From NCBI GenBank assembly GCA_003527555.1, contig DPWT01000006.1, positions 1-12,717 on the forward strand: DNA of 12,717 nucleotides. Direction: 5' to 3'. The notes beneath the pieces were generated by a model. It was not told the DNA's origin and ran no database searches. It worked only from the letters and a program-made list of their open reading frames with translations. Of this stretch, positions 1 to 6,476 are shown piece by piece. The translations under genes were made by a program, and so were the position numbers. The stretch comes from Verrucomicrobiales bacterium. Lineage in GTDB: Bacteria; Verrucomicrobiota; Verrucomicrobiia; Verrucomicrobiales; Akkermansiaceae. Numbering within the stretch: the stretch's first letter is position 1; each line of letters opens with the position of its first letter.

Positions 1-21
1 CAACAAATAGTGAGGTGAGGT

Positions 22-63
22 CCATTTTCAATTACTGTTCGAAAGAACAGTAATTGAAAATGG
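22..63. terminator. Perfect 19-bp hairpin downstream of the LysM lipoprotein gene
   Basis: Arms 22-40 and 45-63 are exact reverse complements, enclosing the loop GAAA (41-44 on the + strand). The stem is AT-rich in the middle with a CC/GG clamp at the outer ends. It starts 34 bp past the stop of the leftward LysM gene, which fits a transcription terminator. No T-run follows the stem on either side, so a classical intrinsic terminator is only partly satisfied. On a + strand transcript the loop would be a C-GAAA-G tetraloop of the GNRA type, which is especially stable, so it may also serve a rightward gene lying left of the window. Alternatives are a protein-binding palindrome or an RNA-processing stem. 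Confidence 0.6.
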
Positions 64-97
64 CGTGATTGGTCAACCTTTGATTGATATTCACAAT

Positions 98-616
98 TTA
101 ATATCTGGGAATCAGCAGGCGGCGACCAATCTTTAAATTAGTTCCTTTTATACCATTGGCGCGCTGAATGGCAGTAACTGTGGTGTTATATTTTCTTGAG
201 AGGGCCCACAGTGTATCGCCTTTTTTGATGGTGTGACGAATGGGAGCCTTGCGCTTTGGCTTAACCGTGACGGTAGGTTTGGGTTTCGGACGAGGCGTAT
301 TAGCCAAAGACGTTCCGCGCGGTGGGTTGGGGCGGTTGTTGGTTACAGTTGGTTTGGGAACAGGGGTTGTATTGGATGCCACGCTGTTGATATCGATGAT
401 TGAACTCTTACGCCACCAGCTACCCTTACGTTGATCATCTGCCCAGCGCTCAACATAGTTACCTTGGGTGTCAAATGGTCCCACGCCTGGATTGTAGCCA
501 CGGTTTACCTTATTTTCAGAAACAAAATTACCACCGCTACCGCAGCTCGCAATTAATAGAGCGAGAGGTGTAGTAAGAAGAGCAAGTAGGCAGAGGGATC
601 GGATGCTTTCTGACAT
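98..616 (-). CDS. LysM-domain lipoprotein (cell-wall binding)
   Basis: A 172-residue protein likely anchored by lipid and bound to peptidoglycan. Residues 1-24 form a lipoprotein signal peptide with a hydrophobic core, ending in the lipobox I-A-S-C; Cys25 would carry the lipid. Residues 30-80 have no known domain and are Trp/Arg-rich around 57-70. Residues 81-126 are a Pro/Thr/Lys-rich flexible linker. Residues 127-170 are one LysM domain: the opening H-T-I-K-K-G-D-T-L-W-A-L-S and the closing L-K-I-G-R-R-L-L-I-P are characteristic, and LysM binds N-acetylglucosamine-containing glycans. No catalytic domain (amidase, endopeptidase, transglycosylase) is present, so it is probably a structural or targeting protein. 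The start is the only ATG before the signal peptide; no Shine-Dalgarno is visible. It lies 285 bp beyond the end of the same-strand transporter gene and is probably its own transcription unit. Confidence 0.85.
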   Translation of the reverse strand: MSESIRSLCLLALLTTPLALLIASCGSGGNFVSENKVNRGYNPGVGPFDTQGNYVERWADDQRKGSWWRKSSIIDINSVASNTTPVPKPTVTNNRPNPPRGTSLANTPRPKPKPTVTVKPKRKAPIRHTIKKGDTLWALSRKYNTTVTAIQRANGIKGTNLKIGRRLLIPRY

Positions 617-901
617 GCAAACTAGTATGCTGATTGCAGAGAGAGAGACAAGGGGGAAGAGAAACGATTCGCCTATTTAACAATATTATTTTTCTAAATT
701 ATCCACGCGCTATGTAGCAGGTATCTGCAAAGGCACGAAAAATTCACAGGTTTTGTATCACAGGTATTTACATTATTCGATGTTACTATCTGGTAATGAG
801 AGAGTTATTGTATTAGGTGGAGTCTGTGATGATCTGCTATATTAGTGGGAGAAGGCGGGAAGACCGTTAGCTTTCATCGGAGCAGTAGACCAATGTGTCA
901 G
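617..901. other. Intergenic stretch between LysM gene and MFS gene, no gene seen
   Basis: This 285-bp gap precedes the leftward LysM gene and follows the leftward transporter gene. It must hold the LysM promoter; the most AT-rich part is about 675-705, but I could not match a convincing pair of -35 and -10 boxes. TCACAGGT occurs twice, at 744-751 and 758-765, a 14-bp period that could be chance or a short operator. I see no hairpin strong enough to call a terminator for the transporter gene and no open reading frame worth reporting. Confidence 0.5.
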
Positions 902-2116
902 TTACTTTCCGTGTATCCACTCTGCTTTCAGCTCGGGCCAGAGTAGTGCAGACGACAATACAATCAATCCAGCGGCTATTATCGCGACAGTTTCCGCGCC
1001 TAGATTACCTGCTATGATAAAGGCGAAGATAGGTGCAGCTGTGCCGCGAACCCCTGTTAGATAGGTGTGTACGCTCATGTATTCGCCGACGTGATCTTCG
1101 TGAGCGAATTTAGTTACCCATAAACTCCAGAGGATATTGCCTCCTGATCGCCCGATACCATGAAGTGCGATGCCTATACAGAGTGAAAGGTAGTTCCCTC
1201 CCAGGAAATAGACGAGAATACCTGCTAGAAAGAACACATTTGTAATGACTCTAACGCGGTAGAAAGGCATTTTATCAAAGACCATTCCCCAAGGTATGAC
1301 AAAAATGACAAAAATTAGCATCGGTATGGTACTGGTGACAAATGCCGCTTTTGATGGATTGAGTTCAAAGCCATATGTTGGATTACTGATAAATTCTACA
1401 AAAAGTGAGAAGCAGAGTAAGTTACCCATACCTAATAAGAACCAACATCCGAGTAGCTTGCGGAATGCTTTGTCTTGGTGAACGTGTTGAAAAGCATCAA
1501 AGAGATGGAGTCTGTCTGTTTTTCGTAACCGAACTTTTGCCATCACCATACCACAACCTGCCATTATTAGGCACGCCATGGAATAACCCCAGAAGATTAC
1601 ATGGAAATTCTGTTCCTGGCCTGCGAGCCAGTTTCCAAGTATCACGCCCATCAAAGCACCGGTGGATGCTCTTACGACTCCGCTGACAGCAAATAATTGG
1701 CCGCGTGTTTTGTTTGTATAATGTTTTCGGTAAATCTGTGCAATGAGAGGGGCGCCCAGCGTGAGCATCACGGCTGCGAGGCAAACCCCGATCAAGTAAA
1801 CTTGTGCAGATGCTCCAGACATTGCGGCTAGTGAGAACCCAACTGCGGCTAATATCCATATGAGCACCAGCGCAGTATTAACAGTACAGCCGACTCTCCT
1901 GACCATCTGGACTGTAAAAAGACTGAGTAATAATCCCAAACTTGCGGCAGCTGCAATTGCCATCTTCATCCACATTGGGACATCAAAAATAGTTACTGCC
2001 ACATACATGGCAAAAGTCGATCCCGCTGTCTCAATCAAGCCTTGTGGTACGGCTCGGACCAATTCCAGCCTGAAGGTGCTTTGCTGTTGCTTGATATCAT
2101 GCTTTGTTCCCGCCAT
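902..2116 (-). CDS. MFS-type membrane transporter, substrate unknown
   Basis: A 404-residue inner-membrane protein with about 12 hydrophobic helices, at roughly residues 24-44, 52-69, 82-100, 105-127, 140-160, 172-192, 220-240, 260-280, 291-312, 316-332, 347-368 and 378-393. Length and helix count match the major facilitator superfamily. The loop after helix 2 (M-V-R-R-V-G-C) and the matching loop in the second half (W-G-M-V-F-D-K-M) look like degenerate MFS motif A. A hydrophilic central loop at about 195-218 separates the two six-helix halves. The frame is open upstream to 2242, but I chose the ATG at 2114-2116: the extra 42 residues would be charged and Cys/His-rich, unlike MFS N-termini, and would overlap the divergent methyltransferase gene. 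The two genes then start 124 bp apart, so they may share control. Substrate and direction cannot be read from the sequence. Confidence 0.8.
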   Translation of the reverse strand: MAGTKHDIKQQQSTFRLELVRAVPQGLIETAGSTFAMYVAVTIFDVPMWMKMAIAAAASLGLLLSLFTVQMVRRVGCTVNTALVLIWILAAVGFSLAAMSGASAQVYLIGVCLAAVMLTLGAPLIAQIYRKHYTNKTRGQLFAVSGVVRASTGALMGVILGNWLAGQEQNFHVIFWGYSMACLIMAGCGMVMAKVRLRKTDRLHLFDAFQHVHQDKAFRKLLGCWFLLGMGNLLCFSLFVEFISNPTYGFELNPSKAAFVTSTIPMLIFVIFVIPWGMVFDKMPFYRVRVITNVFFLAGILVYFLGGNYLSLCIGIALHGIGRSGGNILWSLWVTKFAHEDHVGEYMSVHTYLTGVRGTAAPIFAFIIAGNLGAETVAIIAAGLIVLSSALLWPELKAEWIHGK

Positions 2117-2181
2117 GCATCGGCAGAAAGAAGCGTATCGGCCACTCTGGCACAAGTGGAATTCTTGGGCTTTTATCTCCC

Positions 2182-2187
2182 TATAAT
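2182..2187 (+). promoter_or_regulatory. Possible -10 box (TATAAT) in the divergent transporter/methyltransferase spacer
   Basis: A perfect TATAAT lies 53 bp before the methyltransferase ATG at 2241, inside the 124-bp divergent spacer, giving a plausible leader of about 45 nt. No good -35 hexamer sits 16-18 bp upstream, and TTGGGC at 2165-2170 is too close. This is a weak prediction. No comparable element was found for the leftward transporter gene. Confidence 0.3.
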
Positions 2188-2240
2188 CACAACGATGTTC
2201 GCTCTTGCTTCTTTGCTCTTTGCCCTTATCTCTAAATACC

Positions 2241-2960
2241 ATGTCATACGAATCAGACGAACTTCTCAGCGAATACCTGTTAATGCATTACGGTACTGAT
2301 GAGCAACTAATGCCTTGGGGGTTCGGCCCCAAAGATGCTGTCGGGTTCCCGGTTCGGACCGTAGAGTATTTCCCCACAAGAAAATGTGATCGTGCGCTTG
2401 ATCTTGGCTGTGCCGTGGGGCGCTCGAGTTTTGAGCTTAGCAAGTCGTCAGCTCATGTGACTGGAATTGATTTCTCGGCAAACTTCATTGCTGCGGCTGA
2501 TTCGCTGCGTAACAGCGGATCGATTGATTATTCGCTACGTGAAACTGGAAACCAATCTACGCTCGCTAAGGCGGTTGTACCAGATGGCGCTCGTCCTGAT
2601 AATTGTAAGTTTTTGTGTGGTGATGCCATGAATCTGCCTAACGATCTAGGTGATTTTGACCGTGTGCATGCCGCTAACTTAGTCTGCCGTCTTCCCGAAC
2701 CAGAAAGACTGCTGCGCAGGTTGCCTGAATTGGTCAAATGCGGTGGTCACCTTGTGCTTGCAACTCCTTGTACGTGGCTTGATGCCTTTACGCCGCCATC
2801 CAATCAGCCCGACGAGGACACCTTTGAATGGCTCAAAAAGCAGATTGGTGAATCATTTGAGCTTATTTCTCAGCAAAACGAGCCGTTTTTAATTCGTGAA
2901 ACTGCCCGGAAATATCAGTGGACGGTTTCATTAGTAACATTGTGGCAGCGCCACGACTGA
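2241..2960 (+). CDS. Free-standing OvoA C-terminal-type SAM methyltransferase (putative 4-mercaptohistidine N1-methyltransferase)
   Basis: A 239-residue cytoplasmic class I SAM-dependent methyltransferase. Its opening (Y-E-S-D-E-L-L-S-E-Y-L-L-M-H-Y-G, residues 3-18), the segment G-P-K-D-A-V-G-F-P-V-R (29-39) and the closing R-K-Y-Q-W-T-V (223-229) look like the C-terminal methyltransferase domain of OvoA, which is thought to N-methylate 4-mercaptohistidine (5-thiohistidine) in the last step of ovothiol A synthesis. The SAM-binding motif I is A-L-D-L-G-C-A-V-G (52-60), with the acidic D77 ending strand 2 and a G-D-A-M motif at 127-130. In OvoA this domain is fused behind a DinB-like and a sulfoxide synthase (FGE-sulfatase) domain; here it stands alone and no sulfoxide synthase gene is in the window. 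I chose the ATG at 2241, because the open frame from 2205 adds 12 residues before the conserved start. The family match is from memory of motifs; the substrate is inferred. Confidence 0.75.
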   Translation: MSYESDELLSEYLLMHYGTDEQLMPWGFGPKDAVGFPVRTVEYFPTRKCDRALDLGCAVGRSSFELSKSSAHVTGIDFSANFIAAADSLRNSGSIDYSLRETGNQSTLAKAVVPDGARPDNCKFLCGDAMNLPNDLGDFDRVHAANLVCRLPEPERLLRRLPELVKCGGHLVLATPCTWLDAFTPPSNQPDEDTFEWLKKQIGESFELISQQNEPFLIRETARKYQWTVSLVTLWQRHD

Positions 2961-3095
2961 CAAGACAAAGCTTGACTAGCAAAGTGAACTGGTTTAACCA
3001 TCCTCGGGTAAATTTTATCTGAGATTCACGATTGGTTATGGCGACACAGCCGGCCTAATAGATAGTACTCATTACACACACTAAAATTCAAATTT

Positions 3096-4205
3096 ATGTA
3101 TCGCATTCCATTCGACCGCGTTAACTGGACTACCAGTATTTTTCTAATCTCCACTGCTTTGATAGCATTGATCGGCGTTCCAATTTACTTGGTAAACTTC
3201 GGTATCGACTGGTTTCAGTTTGGTATGTTTTTCTTTTATGCCACGGCCACTACAATGAGTATTACTCTTGGTTATCACCGTTTGTTTTCCCACCTTTCTT
3301 TTAAGGCAAAACGACCTGTCAAATTCTTCACGCTCGTCTTTGGTGCCTGTGCATTCGAAAACTCATGTCTCGATTGGTCCGCTGACCATCGTTTGCACCA
3401 CAAGCATGTAGATCACGATGACGATCCCTATGACATTTCTAAAGGTTTCATGTGGGCGCACATTGGTTGGCTTATGTTCAAGCTTAAGCCAGAGCCACCC
3501 ATGAACAATGTCAATGATCTCAAAAAAGATAAACTTGTCATGTGGCAATACAAGTATGTGCACTGGATTGGATTGTTCGTTGGTCTGATGCTTCCGGCAG
3601 CAATTGCTTACTTGGTGAATCCTGTCTGGCATTATGCACTTGGCGGATTCCTCCTCGCCGGGATCCTTCGTGTAGTCGTTGTTCAACATTGTACATTTTT
3701 TATTAACTCGCTCTGCCACACCATCGGCAGGCGTCCTTACAACACAGATAACACTGCACGTGACTCTGCCATCATGGCTATATTTACCTGCGGCGAGGGC
3801 TACCACAATTACCATCACGCATTTCAGCATGATTATCGCAACGGCGTTAAGCCATGGCAGTTTGATCCTACCAAGTGGATGATTTGGTTATTATCGAAGA
3901 TTGGTATGGCCAGCAATCTGCGCAAGGTTTCCGACGAAAAAATTCTTCTTGCAGAAATGCGTGAGGCACGCCGTCAGGCGGACAAGATGGTAGCCATGGA
4001 GCCCGAAACACCACTGTGTGACAAAGCGACTGAGCTATTCCACAACTTTTCTACCCGATTAAGTGATAGTTACCAAGAGCTTGAGCAAGCGATCTCTGAC
4101 AAGGTTGAAGTTTCTCGTAAGGCTATGGCTCAGTGGCAAAAGGAGACACGCGAATTGGTAAAGCACATCTCGTTCATGCGCCGACAGGCAAAAACGTCTG
4201 CATAG
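3096..4205 (+). CDS. Acyl-CoA (delta-9 type) fatty acid desaturase with C-terminal helical extension
   Basis: A 369-residue integral-membrane di-iron desaturase that should put a cis double bond into saturated acyl chains and so keep membranes fluid. Three histidine boxes are intact: H-R-L-F-S-H (61-66), H-R-L-H-H (98-102) and H-N-Y-H-H (237-241). The extra N-S-x-x-H motif typical of stearoyl-CoA-type desaturases is at 204-208. Hydrophobic spans lie at about 13-33, 40-57, 77-90, 154-174 and 179-203. The catalytic part ends near residue 275; residues 275-369 are a charged, predicted helical or coiled-coil tail with no box or membrane span. The ATG at 3096 sits directly before a typical start; no Shine-Dalgarno is visible. 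The 135-bp gap before it contains an 11-bp perfect palindrome (2990-3000). Electron donor genes (ferredoxin, reductase) are not nearby. Confidence 0.93.
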   Translation: MYRIPFDRVNWTTSIFLISTALIALIGVPIYLVNFGIDWFQFGMFFFYATATTMSITLGYHRLFSHLSFKAKRPVKFFTLVFGACAFENSCLDWSADHRLHHKHVDHDDDPYDISKGFMWAHIGWLMFKLKPEPPMNNVNDLKKDKLVMWQYKYVHWIGLFVGLMLPAAIAYLVNPVWHYALGGFLLAGILRVVVVQHCTFFINSLCHTIGRRPYNTDNTARDSAIMAIFTCGEGYHNYHHAFQHDYRNGVKPWQFDPTKWMIWLLSKIGMASNLRKVSDEKILLAEMREARRQADKMVAMEPETPLCDKATELFHNFSTRLSDSYQELEQAISDKVEVSRKAMAQWQKETRELVKHISFMRRQAKTSA

Positions 4206-4283
4206 CAAGTTCAGTGGTTGTTTTCGACGTTGTCAGTGGCTTCCAACCAGTGTATGGACAGGAGCATTTACAGCTACGATCAT

Positions 4284-4640
4284 ATGTTTATCCAACCCCA
4301 GATTATACTGAAATCAATCACCGCGCTATTTATGATCAGCTTATCGGCTGGCCTAGTTTCCTGTGGCGGCCAGGGTGCTGATATAGTTTCCGAGCCTGTA
4401 AAAGCATCAAGTGCCTCTGATACAACGTCCACAGTGAGAAAAGCGGTTGACCCGATTATCTTTTTTCGTATGCCTCAAGACGATCATCTTCCGTCAGATG
4501 ACCAGCTCAAACAGGGCGCAGCTTCATCGATTGGGAAGGTAACAACTGCTCCGCTGATTGAGCCAACGAATGGTCCAAGCACGACCATAAAACCTCCTAA
4601 TTCATCGACTGAGGGCGGCCGGCTTAATCCCAGTGACTAG
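4284..4640 (+). CDS. Short lipoprotein of unknown function
   Basis: A 118-residue protein with a lipoprotein signal peptide: Lys10, a hydrophobic core at about 11-23 and the lipobox L-V-S-C, with Cys27 as the lipid site. The mature part is about 92 residues, rich in Ser, Thr, Pro and Asp, low in hydrophobic residues, and probably disordered; I recognise no domain. The open frame extends upstream to ATGs at 4254 and 4218, but the start at 4284 gives a normal signal peptide, so I prefer it. A GGAG at 4261-4264 is about 20 nt upstream, too far for a standard ribosome-binding site. It follows the desaturase by 78 bp on the same strand and could share its transcript. It ends 22 bp from the end of the convergent gene. 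Confidence 0.6.
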   Translation: MFIQPQIILKSITALFMISLSAGLVSCGGQGADIVSEPVKASSASDTTSTVRKAVDPIIFFRMPQDDHLPSDDQLKQGAASSIGKVTTAPLIEPTNGPSTTIKPPNSSTEGGRLNPSD

Positions 4641-4662
4641 CTCCGAACATGCTAGAATAGCT

Positions 4663-5070
4663 TCAGTATCGTAATCTCACAGCCCAATTTGATCCGTGGC
4701 ACATACCTAAAAAGGATGCGTGAGCTCTGTGTGAAAGGTAGTAAACGCGGGTGTTATGAGAATGTGATACAACATTGTAGCCATAGTAGTTGTGGGTATT
4801 AGCGCAGCTGGGTGAGCCATACCTGCGATGGCCATAATAGTATCGGTGCGCCGAGTTGCTTACACGGTTTTTGAGCTTTTTGGCACGCGCTGAGTTGCGA
4901 TCCATTTCGCGTTTCTCCCACGGCGGTATGAATCTCTCTTTTTGTATTTTTGCCGCAGATTTTTTCACGGCTTTTCCCTCAGCGTTATACCAAATTTCCT
5001 GTTCAACTGCTAGAAGAGCAGAGGTGAGGGAAGTCAGAGATAGAAGAAGGAGCAATATTTTCATAGTCAT
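4663..5070 (-). CDS. Small secreted Tyr/His-rich basic protein, unknown function
   Basis: A 135-residue protein that I do not recognise. Residues 1-21 are a clear signal peptide (Lys4, a Leu-rich core, likely cleavage after A-L-L-A), with no lipobox Cys. Residues 22-73 are Lys/Glu-rich and probably helical. Residues 74-128 are rich in Tyr, His, Ser and Arg (for example H-R-Y-Y-Y-G-H-R-R-Y at 75-84 and H-N-Y-Y-G-Y at 93-98), with Cys89 and Cys124 that could form a disulphide after export. The many histidines suggest, but do not prove, metal binding. I chose the ATG at 5070 (5064 is equally possible); the open frame up to 5115 would put 15 polar residues before the signal peptide. It is convergent with the lipoprotein gene and divergent from the RNA methyltransferase gene (113 bp apart). 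Confidence 0.65.
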   Translation of the reverse strand: MTMKILLLLLSLTSLTSALLAVEQEIWYNAEGKAVKKSAAKIQKERFIPPWEKREMDRNSARAKKLKNRVSNSAHRYYYGHRRYGSPSCANTHNYYGYNVVSHSHNTRVYYLSHRAHASFLGMCHGSNWAVRLRY

Positions 5071-5140
5071 ATAGAGTAATATACCTGAATTTGACGTGCT
5101 AGTATGCACATGCATGCAGAAATAATCGTCAATCTGTCTA

Positions 5141-5158
5141 TTTGGTATTTGGTATTTT
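5141..5158 (+). repeat. Short tandem repeat TTTGGTA x2 plus partial third copy in a divergent promoter region
   Basis: TTTGGTA occurs at 5141-5147 and 5148-5154 and is followed by TTTT, a partial third unit. It lies 26-43 bp before the GTG start of the RNA methyltransferase gene, in the spacer shared with the leftward secreted-protein gene. Copy number of such 7-bp units can vary by slippage, but two copies may be chance. No convincing promoter boxes were identified around it. Confidence 0.4.
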
Positions 5159-5183
5159 GCAATTGGAACACTAAAAACCTCAT

Positions 5184-6476
5184 GTGCGTCAGCCTAAGAA
5201 ATTCAAAGCCTATCCATTTGATTACCATCAAGAAATTGAGGTGAAAATCATCAATCTCAGTAATCTTGGGGTGGGTATAGCACGAGTGCAGATAGATGAC
5301 GCGATGATGAATTTGCATCAATCTGCTGAGGATAAAACAAAGAATGATGGGTGGGTAGTATTTGTTCCTCATACGCTGCCAGGCGAAAAGGTGCTCGCGC
5401 GTATCTTTCGTAACGATAAGTCACACAGCCAGGCAGATCTCATAAAAGTAATTGAGCCATCACCGGATCGACTCGATCCCGCCTGTGAATTATTTGGTAA
5501 ATGTGGTGGCTGCCAGTATCAACATCTTTCATACGAGAAACAACTTGCATGGAAAACACGCCAGGTCGAAGAGCTGCTGCAACACATGGTCGGTATCGAG
5601 GCAAGTGTTTCTTCCGCTATCCCCTCACCCAAGCAATGGGGCTATCGATCGAAGATTACTCCGCATTTCAAGAGGCCGCGCGATGGTAAGATTGGCGATA
5701 TAGGGTTTCTGTTAGCGGGGCAAAGATCTCATCTAGTTGATGTAGTGAAATGCCCGATTGCTATGGATGAAATCAACGAGATGATGCCGCGTATTCGCGA
5801 AGAAACTCGTGCCAATGCTAAAGCCTACAAAAAAGATGCCACGCTTCTGCTGCGCGCCACTCAAGGACGTGTCGAGACTAATCACCGCACCCCCATTTCT
5901 GAAACTGTAAGCACCGACGCAGGGGATATTACTTTTCACTTTCTCGCCGGTGATTTTTTTCAAAACAATCCATTTATTCTTCCTGCTTTTACGGGTTACG
6001 TTGCTGATCAAGCGTCCGCAGGTGGTGCGAAGTATCTTGTTGATGCTTACTGTGGTTCTGGTTTGTTTTCGCTTTGCCTTGCACATAAGTTTAAAAAAGT
6101 TGCAGGCGTAGAAGTTAGTGAGACCGCTGCCGACTGGGCACGTCGTAATGCCGAGCTTAACAAGATAAGTAATGCCACCTTCCTCGCTTCCAGTGCCGAA
6201 GCGATCTTTGCTGACATCGCCTTTTCGGCTGACGAGACAGCGGTGGTTATTGACCCGCCACGTAAGGGTTGTAATGAAGAATTTCTCAATCAGCTTTTCA
6301 CCTTTGGCCCTAGCAGAGTAGTTTATGTATCATGTAACCCCGCAACACAGATGCGTGATCTTCAAGCGTTTCTAACGGCGGGCTATAAAATTAGCGCGGT
6401 GCAGCCATTTGACCTTTTCCCTCAGACAAGACATCTTGAGTGTGTTATGGTTTTACAAAAAATTAAACCATCATGA
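5184..6476 (+). CDS. rlmD: 23S rRNA (uracil-C5)-methyltransferase, RlmD/RlmCD type
   Basis: A 430-residue SAM-dependent enzyme of the TrmA/RlmC/RlmD family that makes 5-methyluridine in RNA, most likely 23S rRNA. Residues 15-91 are a TRAM RNA-binding domain, interrupted by a hydrophilic insert at about 40-56. A 4Fe-4S cluster is expected at Cys101, Cys107, Cys110 and Cys190, as in E. coli RlmD. The methyltransferase domain has Q260-N-N, motif I D-A-Y-C-G-S-G-L-F (287-295), D-P-P-R-K-G (357-362), the catalytic nucleophile Cys384 in S-C-N-P, and Glu419 in H-L-E-C as base. TRAM plus the cysteine cluster argues against TrmA; whether it targets the U1939 or U747 equivalent, or both, cannot be told. 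The start is GTG at 5184, since an in-frame stop lies at 5172 and TRAM begins soon after. Its stop overlaps the next gene's ATG (ATGA, 6473-6476), implying cotranscription and perhaps coupled translation. Confidence 0.9.
   Translation: MRQPKKFKAYPFDYHQEIEVKIINLSNLGVGIARVQIDDAMMNLHQSAEDKTKNDGWVVFVPHTLPGEKVLARIFRNDKSHSQADLIKVIEPSPDRLDPACELFGKCGGCQYQHLSYEKQLAWKTRQVEELLQHMVGIEASVSSAIPSPKQWGYRSKITPHFKRPRDGKIGDIGFLLAGQRSHLVDVVKCPIAMDEINEMMPRIREETRANAKAYKKDATLLLRATQGRVETNHRTPISETVSTDAGDITFHFLAGDFFQNNPFILPAFTGYVADQASAGGAKYLVDAYCGSGLFSLCLAHKFKKVAGVEVSETAADWARRNAELNKISNATFLASSAEAIFADIAFSADETAVVIDPPRKGCNEEFLNQLFTFGPSRVVYVSCNPATQMRDLQAFLTAGYKISAVQPFDLFPQTRHLECVMVLQKIKPS

Noticed and set aside
1497..1859. 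120-codon minus-strand frame, with similar plus-strand frames at 1405-1686, 1860-2186 and 2042-2299
   Set aside because: All are shadows of the transporter gene or its spacer, have no domain or signal peptide, and conflict with the well-supported membrane-protein frame.
2205..2240. Longer form of the OvoA-type methyltransferase starting at 2205
   Set aside because: The added 12 residues precede the conserved Y-E-S-D-E-L-L start of the family, which begins two codons after the ATG at 2241. The longer start would also lie very near the putative -10 box.
2117..2242. Longer form of the MFS transporter starting at 2242
   Set aside because: The extra 42 residues are charged and Cys/His-rich, do not look like a transporter N-terminus, and would fill the divergent promoter region and overlap the methyltransferase start.
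2972..3061. Possible promoters before the desaturase: TTGACT (2972-2977) with TAACCA, or TTGGTT (3032-3037) with TAATAG; also the palindrome TGGTTTAACCA (2990-3000)
   Set aside because: Spacing is acceptable but the -10 hexamers match the consensus poorly, and an 11-bp palindrome is short enough to be chance, so none is called as a feature.
3363..3830. 155-codon open frame on the minus strand
   Set aside because: It lies entirely inside the desaturase gene, which has all its histidine boxes. The antisense protein has no recognisable motif.
4641..4662. Mini-stem GCTA-GAA-TAGC (4651-4661) between convergent genes as a terminator
   Set aside because: A 4-bp stem with no T-run is too weak to call.
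5067..5372. 101-codon minus-strand frame
   Set aside because: It overlaps the start of the RNA methyltransferase (TRAM domain) and its promoter region, and its composition is not protein-like.
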